In this document: positions 45,379 through 55,740 of the stretch, in pieces
How the letters are laid out: the number at the start of each line of letters is the position of its first letter
How positions within the stretch are numbered: position 1 is the first letter of the stretch
Assembly (NCBI RefSeq): GCF_008831285.2
Contig: NC_045147.1
Coordinates: 16,284,854 to 16,348,853 of the forward strand
DNA from: Nymphaea colorata
Lineage: Eukaryota > Streptophyta > Magnoliopsida > Nymphaeales > Nymphaeaceae
Direction of reading: 5' to 3'
DNA: 64,000 bases
The notes under the pieces: model-generated
The model's input: the letters and a program-made list of their open reading frames with translations, nothing else
The model's database searches: none
What the model was told of the DNA's origin: nothing
Program-made: the position numbers and the translations under genes

Positions 45379-46538
45379 TAAAGCGAAGTGTATGAAGGTA
45401 ATCCTCCCAAACTGCTTCCACCAACTTGCGCCCTCACCGATGACTGTCCCAGCTGTCCGCTTTGAATTCCCTGCATGCCGTATGCACCAAGAACAGATGA
45501 ACTCAGCCCGCTCAACCCGGGCTGCTGCTGCTGGGCACCATAACCAGCCAACCCCTGTCCGTAACCCGGTCCCGCCAAACCCGTCCCGCCTGCTGTCAGA
45601 AAGGACCCGGCCATTCCCACCTGGGGCACCATTGACGCCATCGGCAGAGCGCCCGGAAAGACAGCTCCAGCTGCATGTGTCAATGCAAGATCACCATGAC
45701 TGATCATGGCTGGCACCACTCCGGCACCCACGGCGGGTACGTGAACGAGAGTAGCTGCGCCTGGCACCAGAGGAGCTGCCATAATCGGCTTCCCACCGGC
45801 CTTCGGGTACTCAGCAGCCTTTCGGACGTGCAACTGATGCCCTTCAAACATCTTATACGGCTCCTGCAACGCCTTCTTGGCACCGTCGACAGCCTTGTAC
45901 AGAAAGAGGGCGAAGCCGCGGGACTTGCCCGTCGCCGTATCGAACCCGCCAGGGCCCGACTCGAGATCGCCGAACCGAGCGAACATAGCGCGCAGCTTCT
46001 CTGGCGACGCATCGGCGGGAACGTTGCTGACGTAGATCTTGCGAGCGGCGACGTCTGAGGAGTGGCTGGTGGCGACGGGCCCGACGGAGGCGAGCTGACA
46101 GGTGGCGAAGCGATTCTTTATCCGCTTCTGGGGCTCCTTGAGGGCTTTGACAGCGCCCTTGCGGTGGCGGAATAGGACGAATCCGTAGCCCTTGGAGCGG
46201 CCGGTGGCGCGGTCGAGCACAACGTTGCAGTCCTCCAGGTCGCCGTATTTCTTGAAGACGGAGAGCAGGGCATCTCGATCGGCATCCCAGCCCAGGCCGT
46301 AGACGAAGATCTTGCGGTGGGCGACGTCCTTGTCGGCGGTACGCTTGATATCTGCGAGGAACGCGTCATCTTCGGCGGCCGCCTCGCAGACGAGCTCGAT
46401 GAGCTGCTCTTTGCTGAAGGCCTCAAGTAGCTTCTGAACGGAGTCCGGGCCAGGGTCTTGCTGGGCCTCCTCCTCACCCTGGTGGCTGTTCGCTTCCTCC
46501 GCCGCTGCCTTCTTCTGCAACTTCCGCTTCTTCCCCAT
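45378..46538 (-). CDS. UBA2: UBA2A/B-like RNA-binding protein with two RRMs, single coding exon
   Basis: UBA2 proteins are plant nuclear hnRNP-type proteins that bind U-rich 3'UTRs and associate with UBP1; they take part in ABA, wounding and mRNA-stability responses. The 386-aa frame has a basic start (MGKKRKLQKK), an acidic linker, and the family helix VQKLLEAFSKEQLIELVCEAA. RRM1 is about 75-150, with RNP2 KIFVYG and RNP1 KGYGFVLF. RRM2 is about 166-242, with RNP2 KIYVSN and RNP1 RGFALFLY. A Gly/Ala/Gln-rich C-terminal domain ends PSYTSL. The sequence between and after the RRMs (KEPQKRIKNRFATCQLAS; FEGHQLHVRKA) fits UBA2A/B better than UBA2C. The length is shorter than Arabidopsis UBA2A because the acidic N-terminus is short. 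The gene body is GC-rich in contrast to its flanks. The stop TAG is followed at once by GTACGT, a consensus donor. Confidence 0.95.
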   Translation of the reverse strand: MGKKRKLQKKAAAEEANSHQGEEEAQQDPGPDSVQKLLEAFSKEQLIELVCEAAAEDDAFLADIKRTADKDVAHRKIFVYGLGWDADRDALLSVFKKYGDLEDCNVVLDRATGRSKGYGFVLFRHRKGAVKALKEPQKRIKNRFATCQLASVGPVATSHSSDVAARKIYVSNVPADASPEKLRAMFARFGDLESGPGGFDTATGKSRGFALFLYKAVDGAKKALQEPYKMFEGHQLHVRKAAEYPKAGGKPIMAAPLVPGAATLVHVPAVGAGVVPAMISHGDLALTHAAGAVFPGALPMASMVPQVGMAGSFLTAGGTGLAGPGYGQGLAGYGAQQQQPGLSGLSSSVLGAYGMQGIQSGQLGQSSVRAQVGGSSLGGLPSYTSL

Positions 46539-47212
46539 CCCTCCTTCTCCGCCTCCTGATTCTTCCGCTTCTTTCTCCTGTTAGGGTTTTCCCTTCCCTT
46601 CGTTCCCCTTATTTTCCCTTTCCCCCCTGAGAGAGACAGAGAGGAGAGATGGAGAGACTCGAAGATATTACGGTCTTGTTCTATATGTGCACCTGCTTGT
46701 TATGGCAAAGGAAATCTGACGCATGAAAAGTTTCGGAAATTTTAGATTCTCTTTTCCACCTGACTTAACCGTGTTCTTTCATATGACGATTGCTCGCGTT
46801 AGTAGAATCACGGGTTCAAATCTCATTGGTGGCAAACTGGTTCAAGTTTTCAACTAATTATTTAATACATTTTAAAAAATTATGTTATTGATATTGTTAC
46901 TCTAAAGTAAAATTTTCGCGTTCAAACGGATTGCAGTTGTAATTTTGATTTGATTATGTATGTATTAATCCATAATTGAATATAAACCAAAAAAAAAAAA
47001 AAGAGAGAGAAAATGAGCCCATGTCAAAATAAAGGGACATATTTCAGTGGATGAAATACTAGTAAACCTCATATTTCCCGATCATTTTTCTCACATGAAT
47101 CAAACACCAAAGTTCTGTTTTCGAACATACCTTAATAAGGGTTTCACCACTCTTTCTTAGGAACAGACTGCTAACAAACCTGAGGAGTCTCTCCATTTCA
47201 CACATTGTGGAA
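46539..47212. other. UBA2 upstream region
   Basis: The first about 120 bp upstream of the UBA2 start are CT/GA-rich and form the likely 5'UTR. Beyond about 46700 AT-rich DNA begins. A SINE-like box B (GGTTCAAATCT) lies at about 46814, in a context cgggttcaaatctcattggt common at tRNA-derived SINEs. Nothing else was recognised. Confidence 0.4.
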
Positions 47213-47221
47213 CATTATCCT

Positions 47222-47628
47222 TAGGGATGTCAATATATCCTATTTGAATCAGATATCTGACCGAATTGATCGAAAAAATCGAATATGAAAAAAATTAATA
47301 TCCGATTAAGAAATCAGATTTAATAAATGGCATCCGATCGGATTCGGATATACATAAATATTCGATTGCATTTGGGTATGGATCCAGATTGGTTTCATTT
47401 TTAGACAAATATCATGTATCTAATGATATTAAATTTTGAAACTTGGCAAAATCTAATTCAAAATTCGGATTCTGATTCAGATATAAATATAAAAATCAGA
47501 CTCAGATTCGGATATGACTTTTTTTATTCAAATTCAAATCTAAATTCGAATCCGAATATGTGAATATGCGAAAAAACATATATGATTAAGGATATATCTT
47601 ATCTGAGTCTCATCCGTTGACATCCTTA
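47222..47628. mobile_element. 407-bp non-autonomous hAT-type element with 8-bp target duplication
   Basis: The left end TAGGGATGTCAA and right end TTGACATCCTTA form 12-bp inverted repeats with one mismatch. They are flanked by the identical 8-bp direct repeat ATTATCCT (47214-47221 and 47629-47636). 8-bp duplications with YAGGG-type ends are diagnostic of the hAT superfamily. The interior is made of repeated cagattcggat/atccgatcgg-like words on both strands and encodes no transposase. Confidence 0.85.
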
Positions 47629-47698
47629 ATTATCCTTCCTCAAAGCAAAGATTGACTCTTCACCTCTTCCATTGTAATAGGTGTGTTAAGAGTCACCG

Positions 47699-47879
47699 CA
47701 GTAGCAGAACAACATATAGGCTGGTGTGGGCAGTTGCCTCCCCAACCAGCCTTAAGGTTTTTTATTCTTATATGGATGTCTTGCTATCATTTGCTTATCT
47801 TTTATGTACATGGTGCCCCTTAAAAATAAGAATTTCTAAAATTGTGCCCTTTAGCTAAAAAGCTCAAGCTCTGCCACTG
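47699..47879. mobile_element. 181-bp non-autonomous hAT-type element, GGCGGAGCC family, copy 1
   Basis: The ends are CAGTAGCAGAAC (left) and GCTCTGCCACTG (right, reverse complement CAGTGGCAGAGC). Flanks AGTCACCG and AGTCACTG are an 8-bp target duplication with one mismatch. Near the left end lies ggctggtgtgggcagttgcc, part of a decayed palindrome that is perfect in the copy at 51.1 kb. This copy is in the opposite orientation to that one and has exactly the same length. Confidence 0.75.
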
Positions 47880-47887
47880 AGTCACTG

Positions 47888-48929
47888 TGACTTTGTGAAA
47901 AGGCATGGCTTATGTAGACTTGCAACACAGTCATCTAAATCACCATCTTAATTGAAAAGGTATCCAGAATAGGAGCATGTGGTTTCTTCAATCCAGTCAT
48001 TTCAACCTCATCTTCTTCAACCAAGCTGATCATCTTAATCGAAAAGGTTTCAAAAATAAGATGATGTGGTTCTTGGGTACTACTTATATCAGTCATTTCA
48101 GTCTCATCTCCATGAACTTCGCTGCCCAATCAACTGTTAAGACAGATTGAAGTCGTCATTTGTAAACTCTTGTTCAACTTGAGTTTTCCATTTGCAAGAG
48201 CAAAGCCAGTTGTTCACATGACACTGTTCAGGGCCAACAAGTTCTTGATTTAACTTCTTTTGTTGTTGATTCAGTTCTTGTAGCATTGGTTTTGTTGACT
48301 AGTTCGAGGCCTCCCTAGTTTTGTAATAATTCATCTTAAGGATGGAAATTTTGACTCGGAATGCCTTTTGAAACTTGCCTTGGTTGTAATCAGACACAGT
48401 TTCGAACTTAACTTTGATTGATTCTCCTGAAGTTCAAGCCTGCATTGAATTCAAGGGCTTTCCTCTGCGGCCTTCGTCTTGACAATCTAAACTTTGACAT
48501 TGAAACTAAAGCATGGGGAGCTATTTCTATAACAGTACTGTTTCATTCCTGCTCAATTTGTGGAGGTATGGTTTTCTGAGGATTCCATTGGATTAGCGGC
48601 CTCTAAGTAAGCAGTCTTCTCTCCCATTCAAGGCCATTTCAGTGGCTGCTTGAACAGATTTTCACTTCATCCTTGACAAGGGACATCTTGTGTTTTGGTC
48701 ATCAAAAGATGCCAAATTTTTTATGTAGACTGGTTCTGCTAAGAAGAGACCATTTTCAACAAATTGCTCCTGCCCAACAAAGCATTTTATAAGAAGAATG
48801 TCTCTTCTTTTCACACCATCTAAATCATGTAACTTTGGATATTCTTAATTAAGAAAACTTTAGTAATAACGTAACCTTTTTAGCTGTTTGATAGCTCCAT
48901 TAGATGGTTATATATATATATAGACACAA

Positions 48930-48960
<31 letters not shown>
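47888..48960. other. AT-rich DNA without recognised gene
   Basis: The minus-strand open frame at 47935-48129 contains an internal repeat (phrases like DTFSIKM and ETFSIKM with HAPILD/HLIFE) from a roughly 90-bp DNA duplication (catcttaattgaaaaggt / catcttaatcgaaaaggt at about 47942 and 48030). It has no known domain. (TA)n and (CA)n tracts lie at about 48908-48960. Confidence 0.35.
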
Positions 48961-48961
48961 A

Positions 48962-49320
48962 GTTGATGATCACTCTAGCTATCTAGAGTTACTCAACCAT
49001 CTAAGTAGAACCATCCATATGAAGCAGATGGATGGTTGAGAGAAAAACAATGAAAAAAAAAATGTAAATTATATATATTATAAGTGGATGATCACTCTAG
49101 CTATCTAGAGTTAAACCATCTAATTAGAGTCTTTCATATGAAGCAGAAGGATGGTTGAGAGAAAAACAATGAGAAAAAAATGTAAACTCTATATATAAGT
49201 AAGTGATCACTCTAGCTATCTGGAGTTACTCAATCATCTAATTAGAGTCATCCATATGAAGCATATAGATGGTTGAGAGAAAAACAATGAGAAGAAAATA
49301 TAAACTACTACTATATAATG
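48962..49320. repeat. Three tandem copies of the end of a long-TIR transposon
   Basis: The unit starts gatcactctagctatctagagtt and runs through catatgaagcag, then ggttgagagaaaaacaatga. It recurs at about 48968, 49090 and 49205, with periods of 122 and 115 bp. The same sequence occurs once, in reverse orientation, as one end of the element at 54.4-54.6 kb. Confidence 0.85.
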
Positions 49321-49415
49321 AAAATGTTCATCACGTTTTTCTCCTTCTTTTTCTTAATCATCCATCATGTTAAAGCAAACTGCCTTTATTAGATGTCTAG
49401 GTGACTCTAGCACGC
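49205..49415 (+). mobile_element. Non-autonomous DNA element with long terminal inverted repeats, copy 1
   Basis: The third tandem unit continues through gaaaatgttcatcacgtttt to an opposite end, ttagatgtctaggtgactct. This gives a full-length copy homologous to 54408-54596 reversed. The two ends are imperfect inverted repeats of about 60 bp. The superfamily is not determined (Mutator-like long TIRs are one option). Confidence 0.55.
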
Positions 49416-49418
49416 GTG

Positions 49419-49453
<35 letters not shown>

Positions 49454-49721
49454 TCATTCAAAGAGAAGCCTGGATAGGGATGGGTCTGACAAAAGTCCAT
49501 TTTCCACCGACAAGGCAAATTAGGTGAAGCCTTTGTTCACAACCAACCAATAGCAGATTACTGCTTCAATTTTTCTTATATTTAAGTAAAGCATAGAGAT
49601 CCCTTTCTCTGCCAGCGCATGGTGACTATATCTCTTGATATATACATCTTAGGGATTGGTTCCTCTTACGCATTCCAATTGGCTGTTGAAACTTCTCTGT
49701 CAAATGGCCCCTACCCTTCGA

Positions 49722-49866
49722 GAATGACAATGGTTTTGTGAAATTTTAAAAAATTTCACTTGTTGTATATAGGTATTTAAAAAAATGATATTTCGGTCCT
49801 AATCAAAATTTAAAATTTAGAAACTTTAATCAGCCCGTCTCATGAAAAATTTTTTGCTCCGCCCTT
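49722..49866 (-). mobile_element. Partial hAT-like copy, GGGGCGGAG family, longer subtype
   Basis: Read on the minus strand, the sequence starts AAGGGCGGAGCAAAAAATTT and runs through catgag, attaaagtttctaaatttt, gaccgaaatatcattttt and a poly-A-rich tail. The same order of segments is found on plus at 58920-59116 and, shorter, near the right end of 19995-20150. The other end is not identified. Confidence 0.5.
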
Positions 49867-50431
49867 GATGATAGGTATACCGTCGACTGACCATGTTACC
49901 TCTTTTACATGTGGTCGAAATGCAGAATTATATGCAAGTTTAACAAACTAAGTATGAAGCTTGATTTGGCTCACAACAAGCTTGTTACATCACAAAGAGT
50001 ATTCGAAGCATTCATGTTATTTGGCAAAGAAAGAAACAGATACAGTAAAGAGCGAGCAGTATGGAGCTGGAACTGGTATATAGTGCTGAACAGATGTGGC
50101 ATACGCTTCTGTTGTACTGCGAATTCCTGAATTGAGTTCACCTCTCAGTTTACTCCGTGTATCTTTTCTGATTTTATTCAAGTGAGCTACTTAATTTGCT
50201 TTCGACTTATTTTCTTCGAGCAAATTCAGCTTGGCTTGGACTACAGCAACCACCCCCAATCTGTTATTCACGTCTAAATTAAACCTGATCATGCTCTTTT
50301 GGTTTGTTCTTGCTTACATGTCTTAATCATATCTCAAAATCGACAATTAAACCAGCAATCCATATCTTAATTGTCTGCTTGGCAGATCGGGCAATATCAC
50401 AAAAAGATATGGACTCCCATATATATATATA

Positions 50432-50509
<78 letters not shown>

Positions 50510-51083
50510 TTGGTCAAAACTTCCTAAATTCTTGTTAAAAAATATTTAAAACGAAAAATGAACATCCTAATATGCTTATAAATAATAATCTAACGTAAAA
50601 TATGTCTTCATTCAAGTTGTTTAATTTTATGAAAATGTTGTTTTTTTCTATTATTAAATTTTTTGATGTTACAAAAGCTCTTTATGTTTCTGACTACTAT
50701 AAAAACATTATTAAACACACACAAAATGATTAACTTAATAAATGTTTCATGTCAAAGCATTCTTAAGATCATACCTATACATTTAAATTGTTAAAAAAAG
50801 AACATTTAACAACCAAGTGGAAAGGTGAACCCTTGGACATGCAAAATGATTGCAAATTAGATCAAGATTGATCTTATATTCGAGAGGACTTCTTCCCCAG
50901 TTAGGAAATGCCAATCTCAATGGTTTTCCTTCTCGTTGTCGTTGTCGTCATCGTCATTATCATCATCATCATCAAAAGGAAAAGAAGAAGTTGAAAAAAG
51001 AAAATTAGAAAGGCCAATAATTGGTTTGCGTCACATCGATCAAAAACCTGCCACAAGGAAACCCACGAAGCATGCATTGGTCC
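49867..51083. other. AT-rich DNA with simple repeats
   Basis: No gene was recognised. A (TA)n-(GA)n microsatellite lies at about 50419-50509 and a (CAT)n-like stretch at about 50945-50975. Confidence 0.4.
50419..50509. repeat. (TA)n-(GA)n microsatellite
   Basis: About 26 TA repeats with one break are followed directly by about 16 GA-type repeats. Confidence 0.9.
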
Positions 51084-51264
51084 TAGTAGCGAAGCCAGAA
51101 TTTTGTTCTGGCGAGGGCACTCATTCAATACCTTTAATTTCTTTGGGGCATTTTAATGTATAACAATCAAATATATCAAAACATTAATGTATATATATTA
51201 AACTAATTTTGTTAGGCTGGTGTGGGCAACTGCCCACACCAGCCACCATGTGGCTCTGCCACTG
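51084..51264. mobile_element. 181-bp non-autonomous hAT-type element, GGCGGAGCC family, copy 2
   Basis: The left end TAGTAGCGAAGCCAG and right end TGGCTCTGCCACTG form the terminal inverted repeats. Flanks ATTGGTCC and ATTGCACC match at six of eight positions, a decayed 8-bp target duplication. Near the right end lies a perfect palindrome of 14-bp arms (ggctggtgtgggca and its complement, 2-nt centre, 51215-51244). The length equals that of copy 1. (C/T)AG-GGGCGGAGCCAG-type ends are known from hAT (Tip100-like) elements. Confidence 0.75.
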
Positions 51265-51548
51265 ATTGCACCTGACCATATCGCCAAATTAAACAGTGGG
51301 TTCTATTGCTTCTCGATTAAGCAATTGTTAATAAAAAGAATCCAAGATTAACGGAGTAATCAAATATATCAAAACATTAATGTATATATTAAACTAATTT
51401 TGTTAGGCTGGTGTGGGCAACTGCCCACACCAGCCACCATGTGGCTCCGCCACTGATTGCACCTGACCATATCGCCAAATTAAACAGTGGGTTCTATTGC
51501 TTCTCGATTAAGCAATTGTTAATAAAAAGAATCCAAGATTAACGGAGT
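51165..51548. repeat. 193-bp tandem duplication, nearly identical
   Basis: The copies are 51165-51357 and 51358-51548. They differ by a 2-bp TA indel and a single ctctgcc/ctccgcc change. The unit covers the right part of the 181-bp element with its palindrome plus about 90 bp of flank, so the duplication is younger than the insertion. Confidence 0.9.
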
Positions 51549-52824
51549 AAACAAAAAACCCATAGGTTGCCAAAACTCGTTAATTAGTGGATATGTTGGG
51601 GAAGGGTGGAAGGCACTTGAGGCCCCCACTTTGTGGCTCCTATCGTCAATGATGTGTTATTTTTCTAACTTATCTTTAGGCACTAGGAATCGTGCAACTC
51701 TATCCTAGATTTTTAAAAGGCTCTCTAATTTATTCAAAAGGCTGTTCTATTCATTAAACAACTATTTCACCAACATGATTGACCACATAGAAGCAATATG
51801 CTTCTTGCTTTTGAAGTTGAAGAAATATTTCACATATTGTTGAGGAATGTGTGGATGGTGGTCTTCATTCTCTCACTATTTATTCTCTCACTATTCGGTT
51901 TATATTTGGAAAGGAATCTGGATCCGGGCCCGTGCAGGCGCCCACAGTTCCGGGCTGACCTGTCACAGGTTCTTGATTCTTTCTTGCACCTGAATGTGGG
52001 GAGTTCAACCGCTTGTTATCTGTTTCTGACTCATGGCCGCTAGTGTATCTCACTTTCGACCAAATATGTTTTTCGGGGGATACCTTGAAGTGGCCGAAGC
52101 TCCTTTTCCTTTATCCCTGCTCTTATAGAGTAGGGTTTCTTCATAACCTAGGTAAGAAGCGGTAAACTGATCAACTAAAGTATCATGCATTCAAATACGG
52201 CTTTGGGAATGTTCGGTCATGAAAGAAGTGTTTTCAAAAATATAATAATAATAAAAAAAAAGAAATTATCGGGTTCGGCCCAGCAGTCGTTATCATGGCC
52301 CGGGCCCGGCCTAATGCCCACCCCTACATCAAACCCTGTAGAGTAAGATATGAAGCCCTATGATGGTGGGACCCACTCACATAGAGGAATCCATGCATGC
52401 AGGGGTCCGGGTCCGAGCATGTGTGTGTGTGTGTCTTAGTCTTGGGAGAATTCCATTTTGGGAATGCAAAGGCAGCTTTCACATGACTATCAAAATAGCG
52501 GCGTAGCTTTGCGTTTGGAAACTAAACACTAGGATGAGCATTGTCAAAGAATCTATGCAGGAGCAAACCTTTCTTTGTAAAAGTTGGTCACGTAAAGCCA
52601 AATTTGAAAAGCTTTTACAAATCAAATTATTTTTTCTTTTGCAACAAAAGTGACATTGGTAAAAACACCCACATGGTTTCCACAACAAACACTTTCTTCT
52701 CATATAGATATGTTGCGTGCACGGCATTCAGGTGTTCAACTTCTTTGCCGACGCGACGTCAACACCAAGGCCTTCATAAATAATATGATATTTTGTGGCT
52801 TCAGCATCGAATTGACAGTGCAGG
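51549..52824. other. Intergenic DNA, transposon fragments
   Basis: No gene was recognised. At about 52267-52327 lies a GC-rich fragment (atggcccgggcccggcctaa) ending tgcccacccctaca, the right end of a hAT-type element whose left end is missing. Confidence 0.4.
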
Positions 52825-53298
52825 TAGGGGTGAACAATGCGCTCCTGGACGAGTTCTAGTCGAGTCATTTTTTTTAATGGGTCGAGCTCAAGTTCACGAG
52901 TCGACTCGTTCAAATAATCGAGTTGAGTTCGAATTCACTAAACTCGAAATGTTAAAGCTCGACTTGACTCAAAAATGATGTGTAGTGATTTTTTAAATAT
53001 CCATCTTGCTTTTTTAATTAAAAAATCGGTATATTAATGTTAATTAATTATGTAAGTTTTTACAAAAGCTCCTTCATGTTTGCCGAGCCTTAATCGAGTC
53101 GAGCTCGATTTATGGTAAAGTAATACTCCATATATTCAAACGAGTTTGTCGAGCCTTAACTGAGTCGATCTCAATAGGTAACTACCGAGTCGAGCTCGAG
53201 CTGTTTCTGTTGAACTATTCTCTAACTCGAGGTTTCATTAGTTTACCCGAGCTCGTGCTAGTTGAACTCGGGCTCGACTCGGATCGTGTTCACCCCTA
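52825..53298. mobile_element. 474-bp non-autonomous hAT-type element, TAGGGGTGAACA family, copy 1
   Basis: The left end TAGGGGTGAACA and right end TGTTCACCCCTA are perfect 12-bp inverted repeats. The interior is packed with gagtcgagctcgag-type words in both orientations. The flanks (AGTGCAGG and AGCCCAAA) no longer show a clear target duplication. It is of nearly the same length as copy 2 at 57716-58187. Confidence 0.8.
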
Positions 53299-54407
53299 AG
53301 CCCAAAGCCTCAGGCAAATAGAACCAAGATCCCTTTCCATTTAAGGGATGGACGAATAGACTTTCAAGTCAGATACTGCAGGTTTCTATTTTTTATCTTC
53401 TCATTTGTTAAATTAAATTTAAATATTTTAAATTATTTTCTAAATAAAAAATAAAAGCGATACAAGCCAACACTACCAATAGTGAAACCTACACAACAAT
53501 GATTCTAACATTGGCAACAGTGTTTGAGAGTACAAAACAATTGTCAAGTTTTCATGTGAATATTATTAGGTGAGTACAAATTATGATGTCTTGCTTGTGT
53601 TTGTCTGGGGCCACTTATTGGTAAGTGGTCTTTTTTCGTTTCCAATCTCAAGATGTCAAACAACTTGAGGCATTGAAAGAAGGCCGGTAAGACGAGGGTT
53701 TGAGTGAGAGCTTGGACTCTCATTTGAGTGGTAAGATGAAATACTCTTCTTCATCCAAAACACAAACTAAGAGAACCAAAAAACCAACAAACATCCCTTT
53801 AGATACTCATTGTAATGGCTTTGTAACTTGTGGGAAAAGCCGATCAGTACAGTTGGTTGGAGCAACGCTTTACATCAACGTTCTACAATTATTGGAATAC
53901 GAATGAACCTTTCCCTCTCTCACAGTGGCCGGGGCACGCACACTTTTTGCAAACTTGCTTTACTAAGAGAAAGAAACCTACCACACATGGTAAAAGGGTG
54001 TACAGAGACGTAAAGGACTGAGAATCTGAAATCCAACTTTCCGCACTTTTTGATCAGCTAAATGTTGCAAAGCTTTTGGCGCCTCCTAATCAACTTCGCT
54101 CTTTTAGGCTACGTTGCTCCAAATGCGCTTGCATTATTATTGGCCATTTGAAAAGATAAGGCAGCACCAACTTCCTTCTTTTAACGGACTTGCTACATAA
54201 GCAGCCGAATTTCTTCAATGAGCAGACAGATGTTGAAGATGACGAAGGCTGTTGGTATCTTTCCCTTTGTCTTCCTTTTTCCCTTCAGGCGTTCCGCGCA
54301 CGCCCAAGAGGTCCGTGTACTTAACTAAAACCTGACCGATAATATATCTTCTCTGCCTGCCCACCCGATTGGCTAAGACATACCAACATAAGTAATATAT
54401 ATATATA
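53299..54407. other. Intergenic DNA without recognised gene
   Basis: A segment at about 53700-53750 (catttgagtggtaagatgaa) recurs at about 56248 (catttaagtgataagatgaa), marking a dispersed repeat. Several short open frames at 53700-54021 have no domain. Confidence 0.35.
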
Positions 54408-54612
54408 TATAAGCCATCTAGTAAAGACTATTTGATACATTATGATAGATGATTAAAGAAAAAATAAAGATAAAAACATGATGAATATTTTTATAATCTA
54501 GTATTAGTTCATATATTTTTCCTTTTATTTTTCTCTCAACCATTTATCTGCTTCAAATGAACGGTCCTAATTAGATGGATGGGTGACTCTAAACAAATCA
54601 ACTCATCATTCA
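54408..54612 (-). mobile_element. Non-autonomous DNA element with long terminal inverted repeats, copy 2
   Basis: One end reads ccatctagtaaagactattt and the other, on the minus strand, ccatctaattaggaccgttc. Over about 50-60 bp the ends are imperfect inverted repeats. The whole is homologous, reversed, to 49205-49415. No coding capacity. Confidence 0.6.
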
Positions 54613-54764
54613 TTCACTATATATATAAGTATATAAGAAAAGAAGCGAAATCCTCTGGTCATCCGAACCTTTTTTCAACCATAATCATATGATCCAACAC
54701 ATTGCTCGACCGATGCAATGCATTAGGTGGAGCGTCATGAGAGATCCTCTAGTCCATACTTGAA

Positions 54765-54768
<4 letters not shown>

Positions 54769-54836
<68 letters not shown>
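54769..54836. repeat. (TA)n microsatellite
   Basis: About 33 TA repeats. Confidence 0.9.
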
Positions 54837-54837
<1 letters not shown>

Positions 54838-55737
54838 CATGTGTCAACAACACAAAAGAACATTTTACTTGTGGAAAAAATAAGAAATACACTTTAAGCC
54901 AAAAATTGTGTATATAAAATGGTTGTGTATATAGTGTGCGTGTATGTGTAAAACAGATTCAATCCATTGGTATGAGCCAAAAATTGAAAATGCCCTTAAT
55001 ACAGAAAAAAAAAAAAAACTGTACATCTCTTACAATGACAGAATTAGAAGAATAAAAAAAACTTATTTTCTATAAAGATGAAAATTACCTTCAAATAAAT
55101 AAAAAATACCCTTCAAGAAAAGGGGGAAAAATGCTCCTGCCATGTTAATTAAGTTAACACGAGGGGCCTAGTATTAACTGCATACTACTTATAAAGGGCT
55201 TCCTGGCTTCACCAAGTCTATTGTATAACTCGTTCTTTAATATCTTAACTTATTTTTTCCCTCGTTCTTTTCTTTCTTGCTTACTTCGGCTTGTCTTTCT
55301 GACTTTCTCTCACTTCCTTTTCCTTTCATTTTTAGTTTTCTTCGTGGATTTTTGAATAAAAGAGAGAGACACAGAAAAGAGAAAAAGATATTCGATCCTT
55401 GCCAACGCTTTTTCCTTCTTCCAGTACTCACAGTGAGCATTATGTGGAGACAAATTGTTCCATGTTCAGGTTGATGTGGAGACTTTGTCCATTCTTGTGC
55501 ACCATTAATTAGTACTGTTGTTGAGGAGTGGGCCATCGAAAGACTTTATCTCTCCGTGGGTAGAAATCTTATCACATTATAGGCGAAAGCACGTACCTTA
55601 GAGCAATGACAGGTTAATTAAAGTGTAATGCATGCCAAAGGGCCACGCGTTTTGTTGGAGTGTCGCAATCTAATAGCAGTCCCCAACAAAAATGTACCTT
55701 TCATTGGAAGATGAATTTAGTTTTATTTGAAATTTAG
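54837..55737. other. AT-rich DNA without recognised gene
   Basis: No gene or repeat with clear ends was seen. The Lys-rich frame at 55237-55536 (minus) is low complexity. Confidence 0.35.
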
Positions 55738-55740
55738 TAA

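Noticed and set aside
46118-46477. Ser/Arg-rich frame overlapping the UBA2 gene
   Set aside because: Out-of-frame shadow of the GC-rich RRM coding exon.
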